From Bisporella sp. PMI_857 (lineage: Eukaryota > Ascomycota > Leotiomycetes > Helotiales > Helotiaceae): a stretch of 64,000 nucleotides of DNA. The DNA is taken from positions 35,286 through 99,285 of the forward strand of contig JAJSPD010000113.1 of the NCBI GenBank assembly GCA_021307315.1. Reading direction: 5' to 3'. This document shows, one piece after another, positions 1 to 9,545 of the stretch (its first letter is position 1; each line of letters begins with the position of its first letter). A program made the translations under genes and the position numbers. The notes beneath the pieces were generated by a model. It ran no database searches, was not told the DNA's origin, and saw only the letters and a list, made by a program, of their open reading frames with translations.

Positions 1-35
1 CAGTTATTGAGTCTATATCGTTATCTGGCTGAAGC

Positions 36-1146
36 TTGCCACCAATGATAATATTCGAAAAAAAAGTTCATATTTCGACTTGGTACACAGATGCACTTCT
101 ATTGAATTGGACAATTGCTTTGAGTAATAAAGGATGGACAGACGACTCTTTAGGCTTTACTTGGCTTACGGACGTGTTCGAAAAGCATACAAAGGATCGT
201 ACGAAAGGAGTATATCGGCTTTTAATTCTCGACGGGCATGGAAGTCATTCCACTCCAGAATTTGATCTGTTTTGCTCAGAACACAATATTATTACTCTTT
301 GTATGCCGCCACATTCATTACACTTATTACAACCGTTAGACCTTAGTTGCTTTGCGGTTTTAAAGCAGTTTTACGGGCAACACATCGAAGAATATATGCG
401 AGCTGGCCTTAACCATATTGACAAGCCAGACTTCCTTACAGCCTACGTTTCGGCCCGCAAAGAATCTATGGCTGTAGATACGGTCCGTAGTGGTTTTGCA
501 GCTACGGGTCTCGTTCCTTTTGATCCAGAACGAGTGTTTTCAAGGCTTAATACCCACGTACGAACTCCAACTCCGCCTGCAGACATTTCTTCTACTCAAG
601 ATTCTTGGATACCCGAAACGCCTCACAATATTTCTCAGTTAGAGCTTCAAGCTCAAGCAATCAAGGAGTATATTCGCCGTCGTACGACTAGTCCACCGAG
701 CCCAACTGAACAAGCTTTAGGCCAGCTAGTTAAGGGTTGTCAAATGGCGATGCATTCTGCTATTCTTCTTGTAACGATCGCAATAGGAATAGGTTTTACC
801 GCTACGCCAGCTGGCCAAAAAGGCACTTGAATTGACCGAAAGGTCAATTCCCTATTCTGCTATATATAGGTCACGTACCGTGACACTTCTTGCGGAGGAA
901 AATAAGCAACTACGGGCCGAAAACACTCGACAAAAAAAGAAGAAAGCAAAAAGAAGGTCTTATATTGCTCAAGGAGGTGTTTTAACGGTTCAAGAAGGAT
1001 TAAATCGGGTACAAGAAGCTGATTTACGGCCTGTAAGAGAAGTTACGGATCCGCAAGCTGTTGTACGACCTCGCGCACCCCCCACCTGTAGCATGTGTAA
1101 ATCACTTGAACACACAGCTCGTACATGCCCACAAAAAGGAGCTTAG
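36..1146 (+). pseudogene. pogo/Fot1-type DDE transposase, C-terminal part, frameshifted
   Basis: Residues 60-175 of the first frame (36-830) carry the pogo DDE core: LLILDGHGSH (second catalytic Asp), a HLLQPLDLSCF block and the GFAATGLVPFDPERV block typical of fungal pogo transposases. After a shift between about 760 and 860, a second frame (to 1146) gives a Lys-rich stretch and a terminal zinc knuckle, CSMCKSLEHTARTC. In intact relatives these two parts belong to one protein, so a frameshift has split it. The N-terminal helix-turn-helix and the first catalytic Asp lie off the left edge. Codon use is AT-rich, but it has fewer stops than pogo-1 and pogo-2. Confidence 0.85.
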
Positions 1147-1239
1147 ATTCTATGTAATTTTATATTAATCAATTCAAATGGTGGTTGTAAAAATCGTTTT
1201 GAAAGCATGTAAATTGGTGGGGTGTGAGCAAGTTGCTTA

Positions 1240-1309
1240 ACGTATTCCACTACTAAGTGGCCCTTATCACTAAGTGGCCCGGATCCCTGCCACCCCACTA
1301 CATTTTCAA
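1240..1309 (+). repeat. pogo-1 left terminal inverted repeat
   Basis: Pairs with 3072-3141. Preceded by TA. Confidence 0.9.
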
Positions 1310-1375
1310 TCTTGAACTCGATATTGCTCAACAACTACTTATAATATTGACTTAATAATTGAATTAATTGATATA

Positions 1376-3034
1376 TTACTTGGTTGAGCAACTCCGAGAA
1401 GTGTGCCCTACTGTATTACATAAGCTACAAGTAGGTGGCGTGCGTTTTGCTACTCTAATCTCCGGTTGTTGAATCACTTGAATTGCTTCTTGAATTACTT
1501 CTTGACTTGCAATTTCAGCTCGAAACTGAGCTTCAATTTGATTTTCCGGATCTCCATGAACTTCTGCAACACTTAAAACACTTCCTTTAAATACGTATGC
1601 CTTTTTTTTTGCTCTTTTCTTCTTGATTTTCTCATTTGCGGCCCGCAACTTTCGGTTTTCAGCTGCAAAAATTGTTGCGTTGTGCATAGCCAATTGGCAA
1701 CTTTTAATAAGTTGATTGACTGCATAAACAATTGGACTTGGAGGACTTTGCGTACAATATCGAATTAATTTTTGAACTACTTGAGTTTGAAGGTTTAGTT
1801 CAATAATATTGTGTGGTGTTTCAAGTGCCCAAAAAGCCTAAGTCTAAGCAACCGGAGAAAGCGAAAAAGTATATAGTCGAATATATAGTCGTAGCAGCAC
1901 TTCTTCCGGATCGAAAAGAACTAATCCAGTTGCTCGAAATCTATTCTGAATTGTATTCGCAGTATAAGTCTTTCTACGGGCCTGTAAATAAAAATCAAGA
2001 AAATCATCCTTATTTATATAGTTGATTCCGGCCCGCATTTGCGCTTGTACAATTTCTCCGTAAAACTGTTTCAGAACCGCAAAACAACTGACGTTTAGTA
2101 GTTGTAAATACTGAAACGAATAAGCTAGTATACACAAAAAAATAATCGAGTTTTGCTTGCAATATTGATCGAATTCAGCCGTAACATGACTTTTATGGCC
2201 GTCAAGTATTAAAAGTCGATATTTCCCGACCGAACGATTTTTTGTATATGGATCAAAAAGCTTCTTTAACCAAATCAAGCTAAGTTCGTCTGTTGTCCAT
2301 CTATTTTTACTAACTCCAATCATCCAATTATCAGGTATATTGTCGTACCAACTTCGTTAATGCATTTGACTTTTGAATATAACTATTAGTGGAAAAATAT
2401 GCCCTGTAAACTGAACTGATTCGACAATTGTAACTTATTCTCGATTTCCAGGTTGAATTAAAGTTAGTCGAAGTTTGTTTGCAGCTGTAACAACTTTAGC
2501 TGTAAATATAACTCCTATTTGAAATCCGGTTTTGTCAAAGTTATATATATCAGAATCAACAATCCTATACTTAGCAATTGTGTTGTGCACAAGTCGAAAC
2601 CAGCCTCGAATAACTTTAGGATTTTCGCATTTAGCTCTTTGATAGTTATATTTTCGATTATACTGCGTTTTGATTTCTGCGTGTCGATTTATAAACCGGT
2701 ATACCTAATTTTTCCCTAGTCGCGGTTTTGCGGATAACGCGTCTGTAACACGGTCCGTAAGCAATAACTTAGCCGTTTCTTGAATTAGCTTTTGTGTAGC
2801 TAGTATTCCACGTGTATCCATATCAATAATCCATTGTATAAGGGTCGATTCTTCAGTTTCGGTCAGTTTGCGTTGAGTAAACGTAGAATCAGATCGAGCA
2901 AGAACTTCTTTGCGTCGGCGCCTTAAAGTCGTTCGCGAAGCATCAAATACGCGTGCAGCGGCCCGTACACTTCGAACCTGGCCTTTTCGATAGGCTTGAA
3001 GTGCTAGAGCAATACGCCCTTCTTTATTCTCCAT
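1376..3034 (-). pseudogene. pogo-1 transposase, decayed by stops
   Basis: Read on the minus strand. The N-terminus (from 3034) is a psq-type helix-turn-helix starting MENKEGRIALALQAY and running to about 2708, where a stop replaces Trp (TGG to TAG) in the CENPB-like part. The reading then continues through a NIYNFDKTGFQ-like block (first catalytic Asp), a middle DDE part (2323-1844, with LLILDGHKSH) and a Lys-rich C-terminus with zinc knuckle CSLCNTVGHTSRSC (1693-1376). The stops and the HLLQPLDLS to YLQLLNVS change fit C-to-T/G-to-A RIP decay. Not functional. Confidence 0.85.
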
Positions 3035-3071
3035 ATCAAGGATTGGTTGTTGAGCAATATCGAGTTCAAGG

Positions 3072-3141
3072 TTGAAGATGTGGTGGGGTGGCAGGGATCC
3101 GGGCCACTTAGTGATAAGGGCCACTTAGTGGTGGAATACGT
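3072..3141 (-). repeat. pogo-1 right terminal inverted repeat
   Basis: Pairs with 1240-1309. Followed by TA at 3142-3143. Confidence 0.9.
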
Positions 3142-3172
3142 TATTTGATCAAGTTGCTTATTAAGTACGTTA

Positions 3173-3265
3173 ACGTACCTGATAGGTAAGTGGAACAGAT
3201 ATGCGAGTGAAACAGTACCCCTGCAACCACCACGATTTTTTGCCCTTTGAATCACAATTATATTA
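3173..3265 (+). repeat. pogo-2 left terminal inverted repeat
   Basis: Inverted match to 5326-5418. Confidence 0.88.
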
Positions 3266-4346
3266 CAACTACTTAAAATATCGATTTACGGATTGAAATA
3301 ATTGATTTATTGACGATCAGGGCATGTACGAACAGTGTGCTCTAGTAATTTACATATACTACACTTCGCTGGAGCACGTACACGTGCTGGAGCTACGTTT
3401 TGATCAACTACTTAATTTACAACTTCAATATCAGCTGTAGCTTGATTCAATCTATTTTAACCTCTAAAACCCGTAAAACACCTTTTTTACGTACGAATAC
3501 TTTCTTTACAGCTTTTTTTTTTTTGACTTTTTTATTTGCAGCTCGTAATTGTCGATTTTTAGCCGCAAAAAAAGTTGCGTTGTGTATAGCTAATCGGCAC
3601 TTTTTGATAAGTTGATTTACAGCCTGAACTGTAAAACTAGGTGGGCTTTACGTACGATATCGAATCGATTTTTGAACAAAGTCGGTTTGCAACTGTAATT
3701 CGGCAATATTGTAAAGTGTTTCAAAAGCTCAAGCCGTAACAGGCTTCGTTGTGAATAGAAAAGTCGGCGTATGCAGTCGTATATGTAACTGATTTAATAT
3801 TTGATCTAGATCAAAAAAAACCAATCCAGTAGCTTTAAATCTATTCTGAATAGTAGTAACAGTAAAAGCTTTTTGTTGTACGGATTAATAAAGCTGTAAA
3901 AACTCAGTTTTATTAATATAGTTGATGCCGACTCGCATTTGCTGTTTTACGGCTTGTTTGTAAAAACGTTTCAATTCTGCAAAGCAACTAACATCCAAAA
4001 GTTAAAAAAACTGTAAAAAATACGCAAACATACACAATGAAATAATACAGTGTTTTTTGCAAAATCGATCGAATTGAGCTGTAATATAACTTCTGTAGCC
4101 GTTAAGTATTAATAATCGATATGTGCTTGTCGTACGATTTCGTGTATACACTTCGAAAACTTTTTGCAGCTAAACAAAACTTAATTCGTTTGTAGTCTAT
4201 CTGTTATTACTAACTTCAACTAACTAAGTTGCCGACAAATTCTGATACTAACTATATTAATGCATTTGACTTTTCAATATAACTAGCGGAAATAAAACGA
4301 AGCTTGTAAATTAGATCGACTTTATTACAATAACTTATTCGCGATT

Positions 4347-4407
4347 TGTCACAAAAGAGAACTCTCTGTTTGCTGAAGTACTATTGCCTATTATATATAG
4401 TATGACA
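4347..4407 (-). repeat. TRIM-like element, left 61-bp LTR
   Basis: TG...CA ends, identical to 4660-4720. Confidence 0.85.
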
Positions 4408-4659
4408 CACCCCCAGAGGCGCTGGGCCGAAGGCATAGTCACCTCTGAGCAAGTATGGTGCATCACGTGATGTGGTCATGTGACACCTGTTTAGTCGGTG
4501 CACGGACACTGACACGTGACCTGTTTTTCCAGAGCTCGACATGCACGTGACGCTGAGTCACATGACTTAAGCGAGAACGGCGCACAAACGTATATTTTTC
4601 GGCAAAGACGCGGAATTGTAGTCAAGATTTTCACCACTACGCCAACCGGGGCTCATAAC

Positions 4660-4720
4660 TGTCACAAAAGAGAACTCTCTGTTTGCTGAAGTACTATTGC
4701 CTATTATATATAGTATGACA
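4660..4720 (-). repeat. TRIM-like element, right 61-bp LTR
   Basis: Identical to 4347-4407. Followed by CGATT. Confidence 0.85.
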
Positions 4721-5325
4721 CGATTTCCAGGCTGTAAAAATACCGTACGAAAGTCTGTAGCTGTAATTACTTTTGAAGTAGATATTATACTTATTTGAAA
4801 TTTCGTCTCGTCGAAATTATAAATGTCATTTTTTATAATTCTATATTTTTCAATTGTATTTCGTACAAGTCGAAACCAGCTTCGAATCACTTCAGGATTT
4901 TCGCATTTTGCTCGCTAATAGTTATATTTTCGATTGTATCGTGTTTTGACTTTAGAATAGCGGCGTATAAAGTTGTATGCTTAGCGTTTTTTTAAAGTAG
5001 GCTGTTCGTCCGACGCGTTTTGCATGCGTTCCGCAAAAAGTATTTCGGCCATTTAATAAACTAAAGCTTGTATCGGAAGCATTTCACGCATATCTATATC
5101 CAATATCTATTGTAAAAACGCAGTTTCTTCAGTTTCGGTCAATTTGCGGTTTTTATGGCCCGAAATACTTCGAGGTAAAGTGCCATGAAGCTTTCGGGTC
5201 AAGGTTACATGCGGAACGTTGTACGACTCTGCGGCGGCCCGTAAGCTTTGGAAACGGCCTTGTTGATAGGCCTGAAAAGCGAAAGCTATTCTACCCTCTT
5301 TGTTAGCCATTTCGAGTGTTGGTTG

Positions 5326-5418
5326 TTGTATAATTGTGATTCAAAGGGCAAAAAATCGTGGTGGTTGCAGGGGTACTGTTTCACTCGCATATCTGTTCCA
5401 CTTACCTATCAGGTACGT
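5326..5418 (-). repeat. pogo-2 right terminal inverted repeat
   Basis: Inverted match to 3173-3265, followed by TA. Confidence 0.88.
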
Positions 5419-5420
5419 TA

Positions 5421-5966
5421 GTTCCTTGGCCTATTACGTAAGCCAATTCCAGACAGATGCGGGGCGAGATTTTATGCGGGGTATCGGTTAACTTATTCCT
5501 TAGATAAATATATTTGTTTGCAGCTCCTTACATTTGGTCGTAGTTCATCTACAGCTTGTTTACAGTTGCAAATTCACTGGCATGCCTGAATCACAGCTTA
5601 TAGGTTTATAGCAATAGATTCAGCGTATTTCAAGTCTATAATTGCATACTACGCGTACTGTCAGGGTGCACGGTGTCGCGAGTGCACGGTCCAGGTTAAA
5701 TCTACCCCATAGGGTAAGCCTATTGCTACTCCTCCCACTCCCCAGGCGTATGTGTACACCAGGCGTATCCGTATCACCAGCTGGGCGAACGTCCAAGCCG
5801 TGCCACTCTTCGTCATCTCCAACACCCACAGCGCCATCCTATCAACTTCCTCCGAGGGGAATACCTCAACACCTCAAGGTACGAGAACCAGAGCATCCGC
5901 GTCACGAGGCTGGCGGCAACCCAGCCAGGGAGCTAGGTGAAAGAGTAAGCTAATACTATACAGAGA
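5421..5966. other. Intergenic, no convincing gene
   Basis: Composition shifts from AT-rich (5421-5640) to balanced (5641-5966). Short open frames of 60-100 aa overlap each other on both strands and show no motif. The second half is likely the 5' region of the RNase H gene starting at 5967. Confidence 0.5.
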
Positions 5967-7151
5967 ATGGCAAGCCAGGGCGCTATTCAAGTCCCCTCAC
6001 CAGTCTCTGTCTTTTACCCTAAGCCACAGGTCGCAGCGAAGAACCTCCAGACAGCAACCCTCTTTACTCGCATCAATGTTCTCGCCGATCCAGAAGTTGT
6101 TACCAGGGCATTAGCGGAGTCGTCTCACCTTAAAAACTCCTTTCTCCTGGGGCACTATAATGATATTCTTGTCTTTGACCGTGTTCAAGAGGAGCATATT
6201 GCACATGTTCAGGCAGTGCTTGAAATGCTAAGAGGGAAGAGCCTAAAGGCAGATATCAACCGCTGTGCATTTGATAAGCCGAGCTGGGCAGACGCAGGCT
6301 TCCATATCGATCCCATTGAAACGCCAGGGAAGGTTGCTTTTATGGTTATACTTGAGGAGGCTATTATACCTGACCGGAAGGATGGCAAGATCGAGGCAAC
6401 CAGACTCGCAGCCGTGGGAAACGATGATAGCGAAGGATTAGGCACCCAAAGAGAGTCTATGACTCGCGCCGAGCTCCAATATAGAGACGATGGCACGTTG
6501 ATTGTCCCTAACATCCATTCCTTCACTCCTCCAAGCCCCACGACTACACCACAGCAGTTCTTCCCACTACGGCGGCAGCGGGATCGTCAGTTTCCCCGCT
6601 TCACCCACCGATCCGACGCCGGCACCTTTCTTATCTACACCGACGGTGCGTGTCTAAACAACGGCCAGCCCAACCCAGCAGCAGGTTGGGGATTTGTCTT
6701 TCGCGAACCAGAGCCCAATGCGCCGAAGATAGGAAGAGTCTCAGGCCGACTCGAAGACTGTGGCCCCTCCGGCGAGTCTCACCCTCAGACAAGCAACCGG
6801 GCCGAGCTTCGGGCAGTGATCGCGGTCCTCCAATTCCGAGCATGGTTTGGTGAGGGCTGGAGGAGATTAGTGATTGCTACGGACTCGGAATACGTGACCA
6901 AAGGAGCCACAGAGTGGGTGCAGACCTGGGGGCGGAAGGGCTGGGTTACGAGTGGCCGGACGGCAGTCAAGAACCGGGACCTGTGGGAAGAACTGCTTGG
7001 TGAGGTAATTGGCTATCAAGAACGTGGAATGGAAGTCTGCTTTTGGAAGATCCCGCGAGCTTGGAATACAGAGGCAGACCAGACTGCTAAGGCCGGAGCT
7101 AGAGAGGAGAGGTGTAAGGACTTTAGCGCTATGATAGGCGTGCTTGCATAG
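5967..7151 (+). CDS. RNase H family protein with an N-terminal reverse-transcriptase-like remnant
   Basis: An intact 394-aa single-exon frame. Residues about 220-380 form an RNase H1-type fold with all four acidic catalytic positions: Asp226 (YTDGAC), Glu280 (SNRAEL), Asp306 (ATDSEY) and Asp371 (WNTEAD), so RNA-strand cleavage in RNA/DNA hybrids is plausible. Residues about 60-105 (GHYNDILVFDRVQEEHIAHV onward) resemble the palm of Ty3/gypsy reverse transcriptase around its YLDD box, with the catalytic DD changed to ND. The rest is Pro/Arg-rich linker. Composition is balanced and stop-free, unlike the RIP-decayed elements on both sides. The ATG at 5967 is the first in frame. It may be a domesticated or chimeric gene, or a host RNase H family member with chance similarity; an additional upstream exon cannot be excluded. 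Confidence 0.7.
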   Translation: MASQGAIQVPSPVSVFYPKPQVAAKNLQTATLFTRINVLADPEVVTRALAESSHLKNSFLLGHYNDILVFDRVQEEHIAHVQAVLEMLRGKSLKADINRCAFDKPSWADAGFHIDPIETPGKVAFMVILEEAIIPDRKDGKIEATRLAAVGNDDSEGLGTQRESMTRAELQYRDDGTLIVPNIHSFTPPSPTTTPQQFFPLRRQRDRQFPRFTHRSDAGTFLIYTDGACLNNGQPNPAAGWGFVFREPEPNAPKIGRVSGRLEDCGPSGESHPQTSNRAELRAVIAVLQFRAWFGEGWRRLVIATDSEYVTKGATEWVQTWGRKGWVTSGRTAVKNRDLWEELLGEVIGYQERGMEVCFWKIPRAWNTEADQTAKAGAREERCKDFSAMIGVLA

Positions 7152-7269
7152 TAATTCATGTTCTGTAGAGTGCTATATCTTTAACTTCCAAGTCTCTATT
7201 ATCCAATACACCAAGCCAGGATTGCTAAGAGCTCTGGTTGGAACCTATCCCTTCTAACGAGAATATTTG

Positions 7270-8010
7270 AACAACGAGCCAGACCCGAGCAATGCTACAG
7301 ATGTCAAGAAGTAGGGCACAAAGCTTTCTCATGCCGGAAGGCACAGGTGTGCGCAAAGTGTACGCAGAAGGTCACCATCATAGCGACTGTTACGCAGAGA
7401 TCCCCAAATGCGTACTATGCAAAGGTCCACACGAGTCCTGGAGTAAGACGTGTCGAGTGCTCTATCCCACACATCATGAATAGGACGCTACGCGTGCTCC
7501 TACTAAATGTGAGAAAACAAAGTACAGTACAACACAGTTTGATGAACGACGCAGAATTGCAGGATTTCGCGGTACTATTGATACGGAACCACCGGCATGG
7601 AAACAGGACGATGCCCTGATAACAGCGCCTATGGGACATCACAACTAGGTCAAAGTAACACCAACGGTGTGGAGAGAAGAAAGATGGGCGGTGCGTAGCA
7701 TGATATGAATCAACAAATAACTCAACATGGAGCAAGTTCCGGTTCTGTCCCCAGACATCATAGCGGTGGTACTACGTCTTACTGACTGCTTAGTACTAAT
7801 CACGTCGGTATATGTTGAAGGGAATGATGCCGAAGGCATGTTGGAAGTCACGAACAAAATACGTCAGCTAATTAATGAAACACGCACCAAGACAGTACAA
7901 AAGTAGATGTGCTTATCGCAGAGGGCTTCAATCGGCATGACCAGCTGTAGGGAAGCGATGATATTTCACTACAGAGCCTACCCTTTGTACTGCACCTCTA
8001 CAACGCCGTC
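7270..8010 (+). pseudogene. Tad-type LINE fragment (ORF1 zinc knuckles and start of endonuclease)
   Basis: Reading across frames, 7283-7470 gives three Cys-rich knuckles (CYRCQEVGHKAFSC, a CAKC...HHHSDC unit and CVLCKGPHESWSKTC), as at the C-terminus of Tad/CgT1-type ORF1. From 7480 follows LRVLLLNVRKQST-like sequence, then fragments typical of the apurinic-type endonuclease (WREERWAVRSM, VYVEGNDAEG, a GFNRHDQLW block near 7930). At least two frameshifts and several stops. 5' and 3' truncated. It resembles the LINE at 39529-42452 but is less RIP-altered. Confidence 0.75.
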
Positions 8011-9545
8011 AAGCACGAATCTCCCAACGCCAGCTTTCCGCCGTGGGAAAATCCCGGAGCCGTAATCAATATGCACAGCAAAGAACGCATTTTCGTCGGA
8101 GACTACCTTGATAACCCTGACCAGTTATTTCAAGCGCTTCTGCCTAGTTATGAGATGGAGCGCCTCCATGTTCGCTCCCCATCGTGGGGAAGGAAGAAAC
8201 ACGATGCGGGCACAAACTCCAGCCTCAAAGCGAGGGCCGCGAGAAATGACTACAACTTACGCCATCACAAAAATATTCAAGCCTCGGTATTGCGAAAATG
8301 AGGCTTGCTCTGACGTTACCTTCCCCTGGATCCAGAGACTCCTTTGCGCCTCGTCGAAAAAGCAGCAGCACGCTTCGCCCTTTTTGCCGTGTCTTTCATC
8401 TCATCTCTCCAGAAGGAAAAGACCCAAGCCGACATCTTGGCGCTGAATATCGATTACTTTGCTCTCCATATGCGCTGTATTGATCTGCTGCGTAATATCC
8501 ACAGCGCCCTTCATTTAGATTTTGTGAAGTTTCTTCTGGAGCCGAATTATCTCGGGAAAGAAAGCCAGCTGCCGTTCCTGGTTGGATATCTGTTTCACAA
8601 TCGCTTTTGGGGGTGCTAAGAACACGGAAAATTCGAAAGTTAATGGTTGTGGTGTTGAAGTGAAGAGTCGGGCTCTGTTGAAGGGCTGCTGAAGTGGTGA
8701 AGAAACTGGTGCTGAAGGAAAGGGGGGATGGAAATTAAGTGTTGGTATAAAGTCATGTGAACGTCCCATGACGCACAGGCCACCACCTGAATGTATTTAA
8801 GTTCTCGCTCGTAACGTCCATCCCTGCGTGCCGAAAAACCCTGTGTGCCGAAAAAAATAGTGGGTACTTTGACTTTAAGCATCTCAACTCTATGCACACA
8901 TCGATATTTTAAATATTTTGGGTATAAGTTGTGTTCCGTAGCTACTCCTAAACACTTTGAACTCTCCAACTAGAAATTTACATTCGCGTTGTCGCCATCG
9001 CGCCTGATTTGCGAAGAGTTCCCTTTTATAGCGTAATCAAGTTCCTTCACCACAGCTCCACCATTAAGGTCTTATTACTCCTAATACTTATAAAATGGCT
9101 GGATCTGAGTTTAACACCCTTAGTACCATCTTAGAAATCGCGAACAGCCTTGTGGCTGCTATGGCACACAAATTTACGCAAAGTCGCCACGCGATTCGGT
9201 ACCAGACCCCGCACGTCTTATAATAATTACAGTAACCTAAATTGGACTGTAATTTCACTGTAATTATTCGCCAAGCCTCTGGTGCTTGTGGCTGTTCAAG
9301 GCTGTGGCTGACGCATAGACCAAATTGTACCATGCGCGGCAGTTAGCGCAAACGACTAAGACATCCCCAATACACATTACGCTAGAAGATGCTAGAAGTC
9401 CAGTAGCAATACTAAAGTACTATAAAGGCAAATGCTCCTCTTGACCCTCTATGAAATAGAGAAGAGAAGAAATAATATTATATATTAGAGGCGAAGCCAT
9501 CTGTCAAGACACCTACCTCAATCCAAGCTTTCTAAATTGCCTATG
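8011..9545. other. Non-coding or unrecognised stretch 3' of the NLR gene
   Basis: A 91-aa plus-strand frame (8344-8619) and a 76-aa frame (8071-8301) are open but match nothing I recognise. An overlapping minus-strand frame (8769-8515) is equally open, so none is convincing. About 25 bp near 8818-8844 (CCCTGCGTGCCGAAA region) recurs inverted near 15137-15165. 9430-9545 is the likely 3' flank of the NLR gene. Confidence 0.4.

Larger units (their letters stand above)
1240..3141 (-). mobile_element. pogo-1 transposon, 1902 bp, with 70-bp inverted repeats and TA duplication
   Basis: Terminal inverted repeats at 1240-1309 and 3072-3141 match at nearly every position. They start ACGTATTCCA and contain an internal doublet of CTAAGTGGCCC. 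TA flanks both sides (1238-1239 and 3142-3143), the target duplication expected for Tc1/mariner/pogo elements. It is inserted into the right terminal region of pogo-0. The encoded transposase (minus strand) is broken by stops. Confidence 0.9.
1..3170 (+). mobile_element. pogo-type DNA transposon (pogo-0), cut by the window edge and interrupted by pogo-1
   Basis: The left end lies outside the window. After the transposase (to 1146), non-coding sequence runs to 1239, where pogo-1 (1240-3141) is inserted at a TA. The sequence resumes at 3142 and ends at ACGT (3167-3170), followed by TA (3171-3172) and the start of pogo-2. The right terminal region contains two copies of a CAAGTTGCTTA motif (about 1229-1239 and 3151-3160), resembling terminal subrepeats. 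The ACGT end is shared with pogo-1 and pogo-2, so I infer this is the right end of pogo-0. The left end is unseen, so the inverted repeat cannot be verified. Confidence 0.5.
4347..4720 (-). mobile_element. Miniature LTR retrotransposon (TRIM-like), 374 bp with 61-bp LTRs
   Basis: Two identical 61-bp repeats (4347-4407 and 4660-4720) begin TGTCA and end TGACA, and each contains a TATATATA box. They enclose 252 bp that are non-coding in all frames I read. The element is flanked by a perfect 5-bp duplication CGATT (4342-4346 and 4721-4725), as for LTR retrotransposons. On the minus strand a purine/G run (CTCTGGGGGTG) immediately precedes the 3' LTR, like the polypurine tracts of the chromoviruses here, so I infer minus orientation. 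Identical LTRs in RIP-decayed surroundings mean a recent insertion. No gag or pol, so it must be moved in trans. Confidence 0.85.
3330..5310 (-). pseudogene. pogo-2 transposase, heavily decayed
   Basis: Minus strand. The N-terminus at 5310 is MANKEGRIAFAFQAYQQG, the same helix-turn-helix start as pogo-1. Around 4890-4730 is a CENPB/DDE linker with IYNFDETKFQ (first catalytic Asp). The rest (4346-3330) shows the LLILNG-like, cysteine-tail and Lys-rich blocks in scattered frames, for example the QLRAANKK-like tail near 3540. Many stops and AT-rich drift indicate old RIP. The miniature LTR element at 4347-4720 splits it further. Confidence 0.75.
3173..5418 (-). mobile_element. pogo-2 transposon, 2246 bp, with about 90-bp inverted repeats and TA duplication
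   Basis: The left terminus (3173-3265) and right terminus (5326-5418) are inverted copies starting ACGTACCTGATAGG, almost without mismatch. TA flanks at 3171-3172 and 5419-5420. The interior holds a heavily decayed minus-strand transposase and a 374-bp miniature LTR element (4347-4720). The left TA directly abuts the ACGT end of pogo-0, so two elements meet with only TA between them. Confidence 0.9.

Noticed and set aside
4408..4659. tRNA gene or SINE suggested by a TGGCGTAGTGG A-box-like stretch
   Set aside because: No B-box at the right distance and no cloverleaf. The 61-bp terminal repeats and 5-bp duplication fit a miniature LTR element better.
5642..5953. Overlapping frames upstream of the RNase H gene
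   Set aside because: Pro/Arg/Ser-rich low-complexity translations in two frames; no motif.
8344..8619. 91-aa plus-strand frame rich in hydrophobic residues
   Set aside because: No recognised domain, and the opposite strand is open over part of the same stretch. Left as unassigned.
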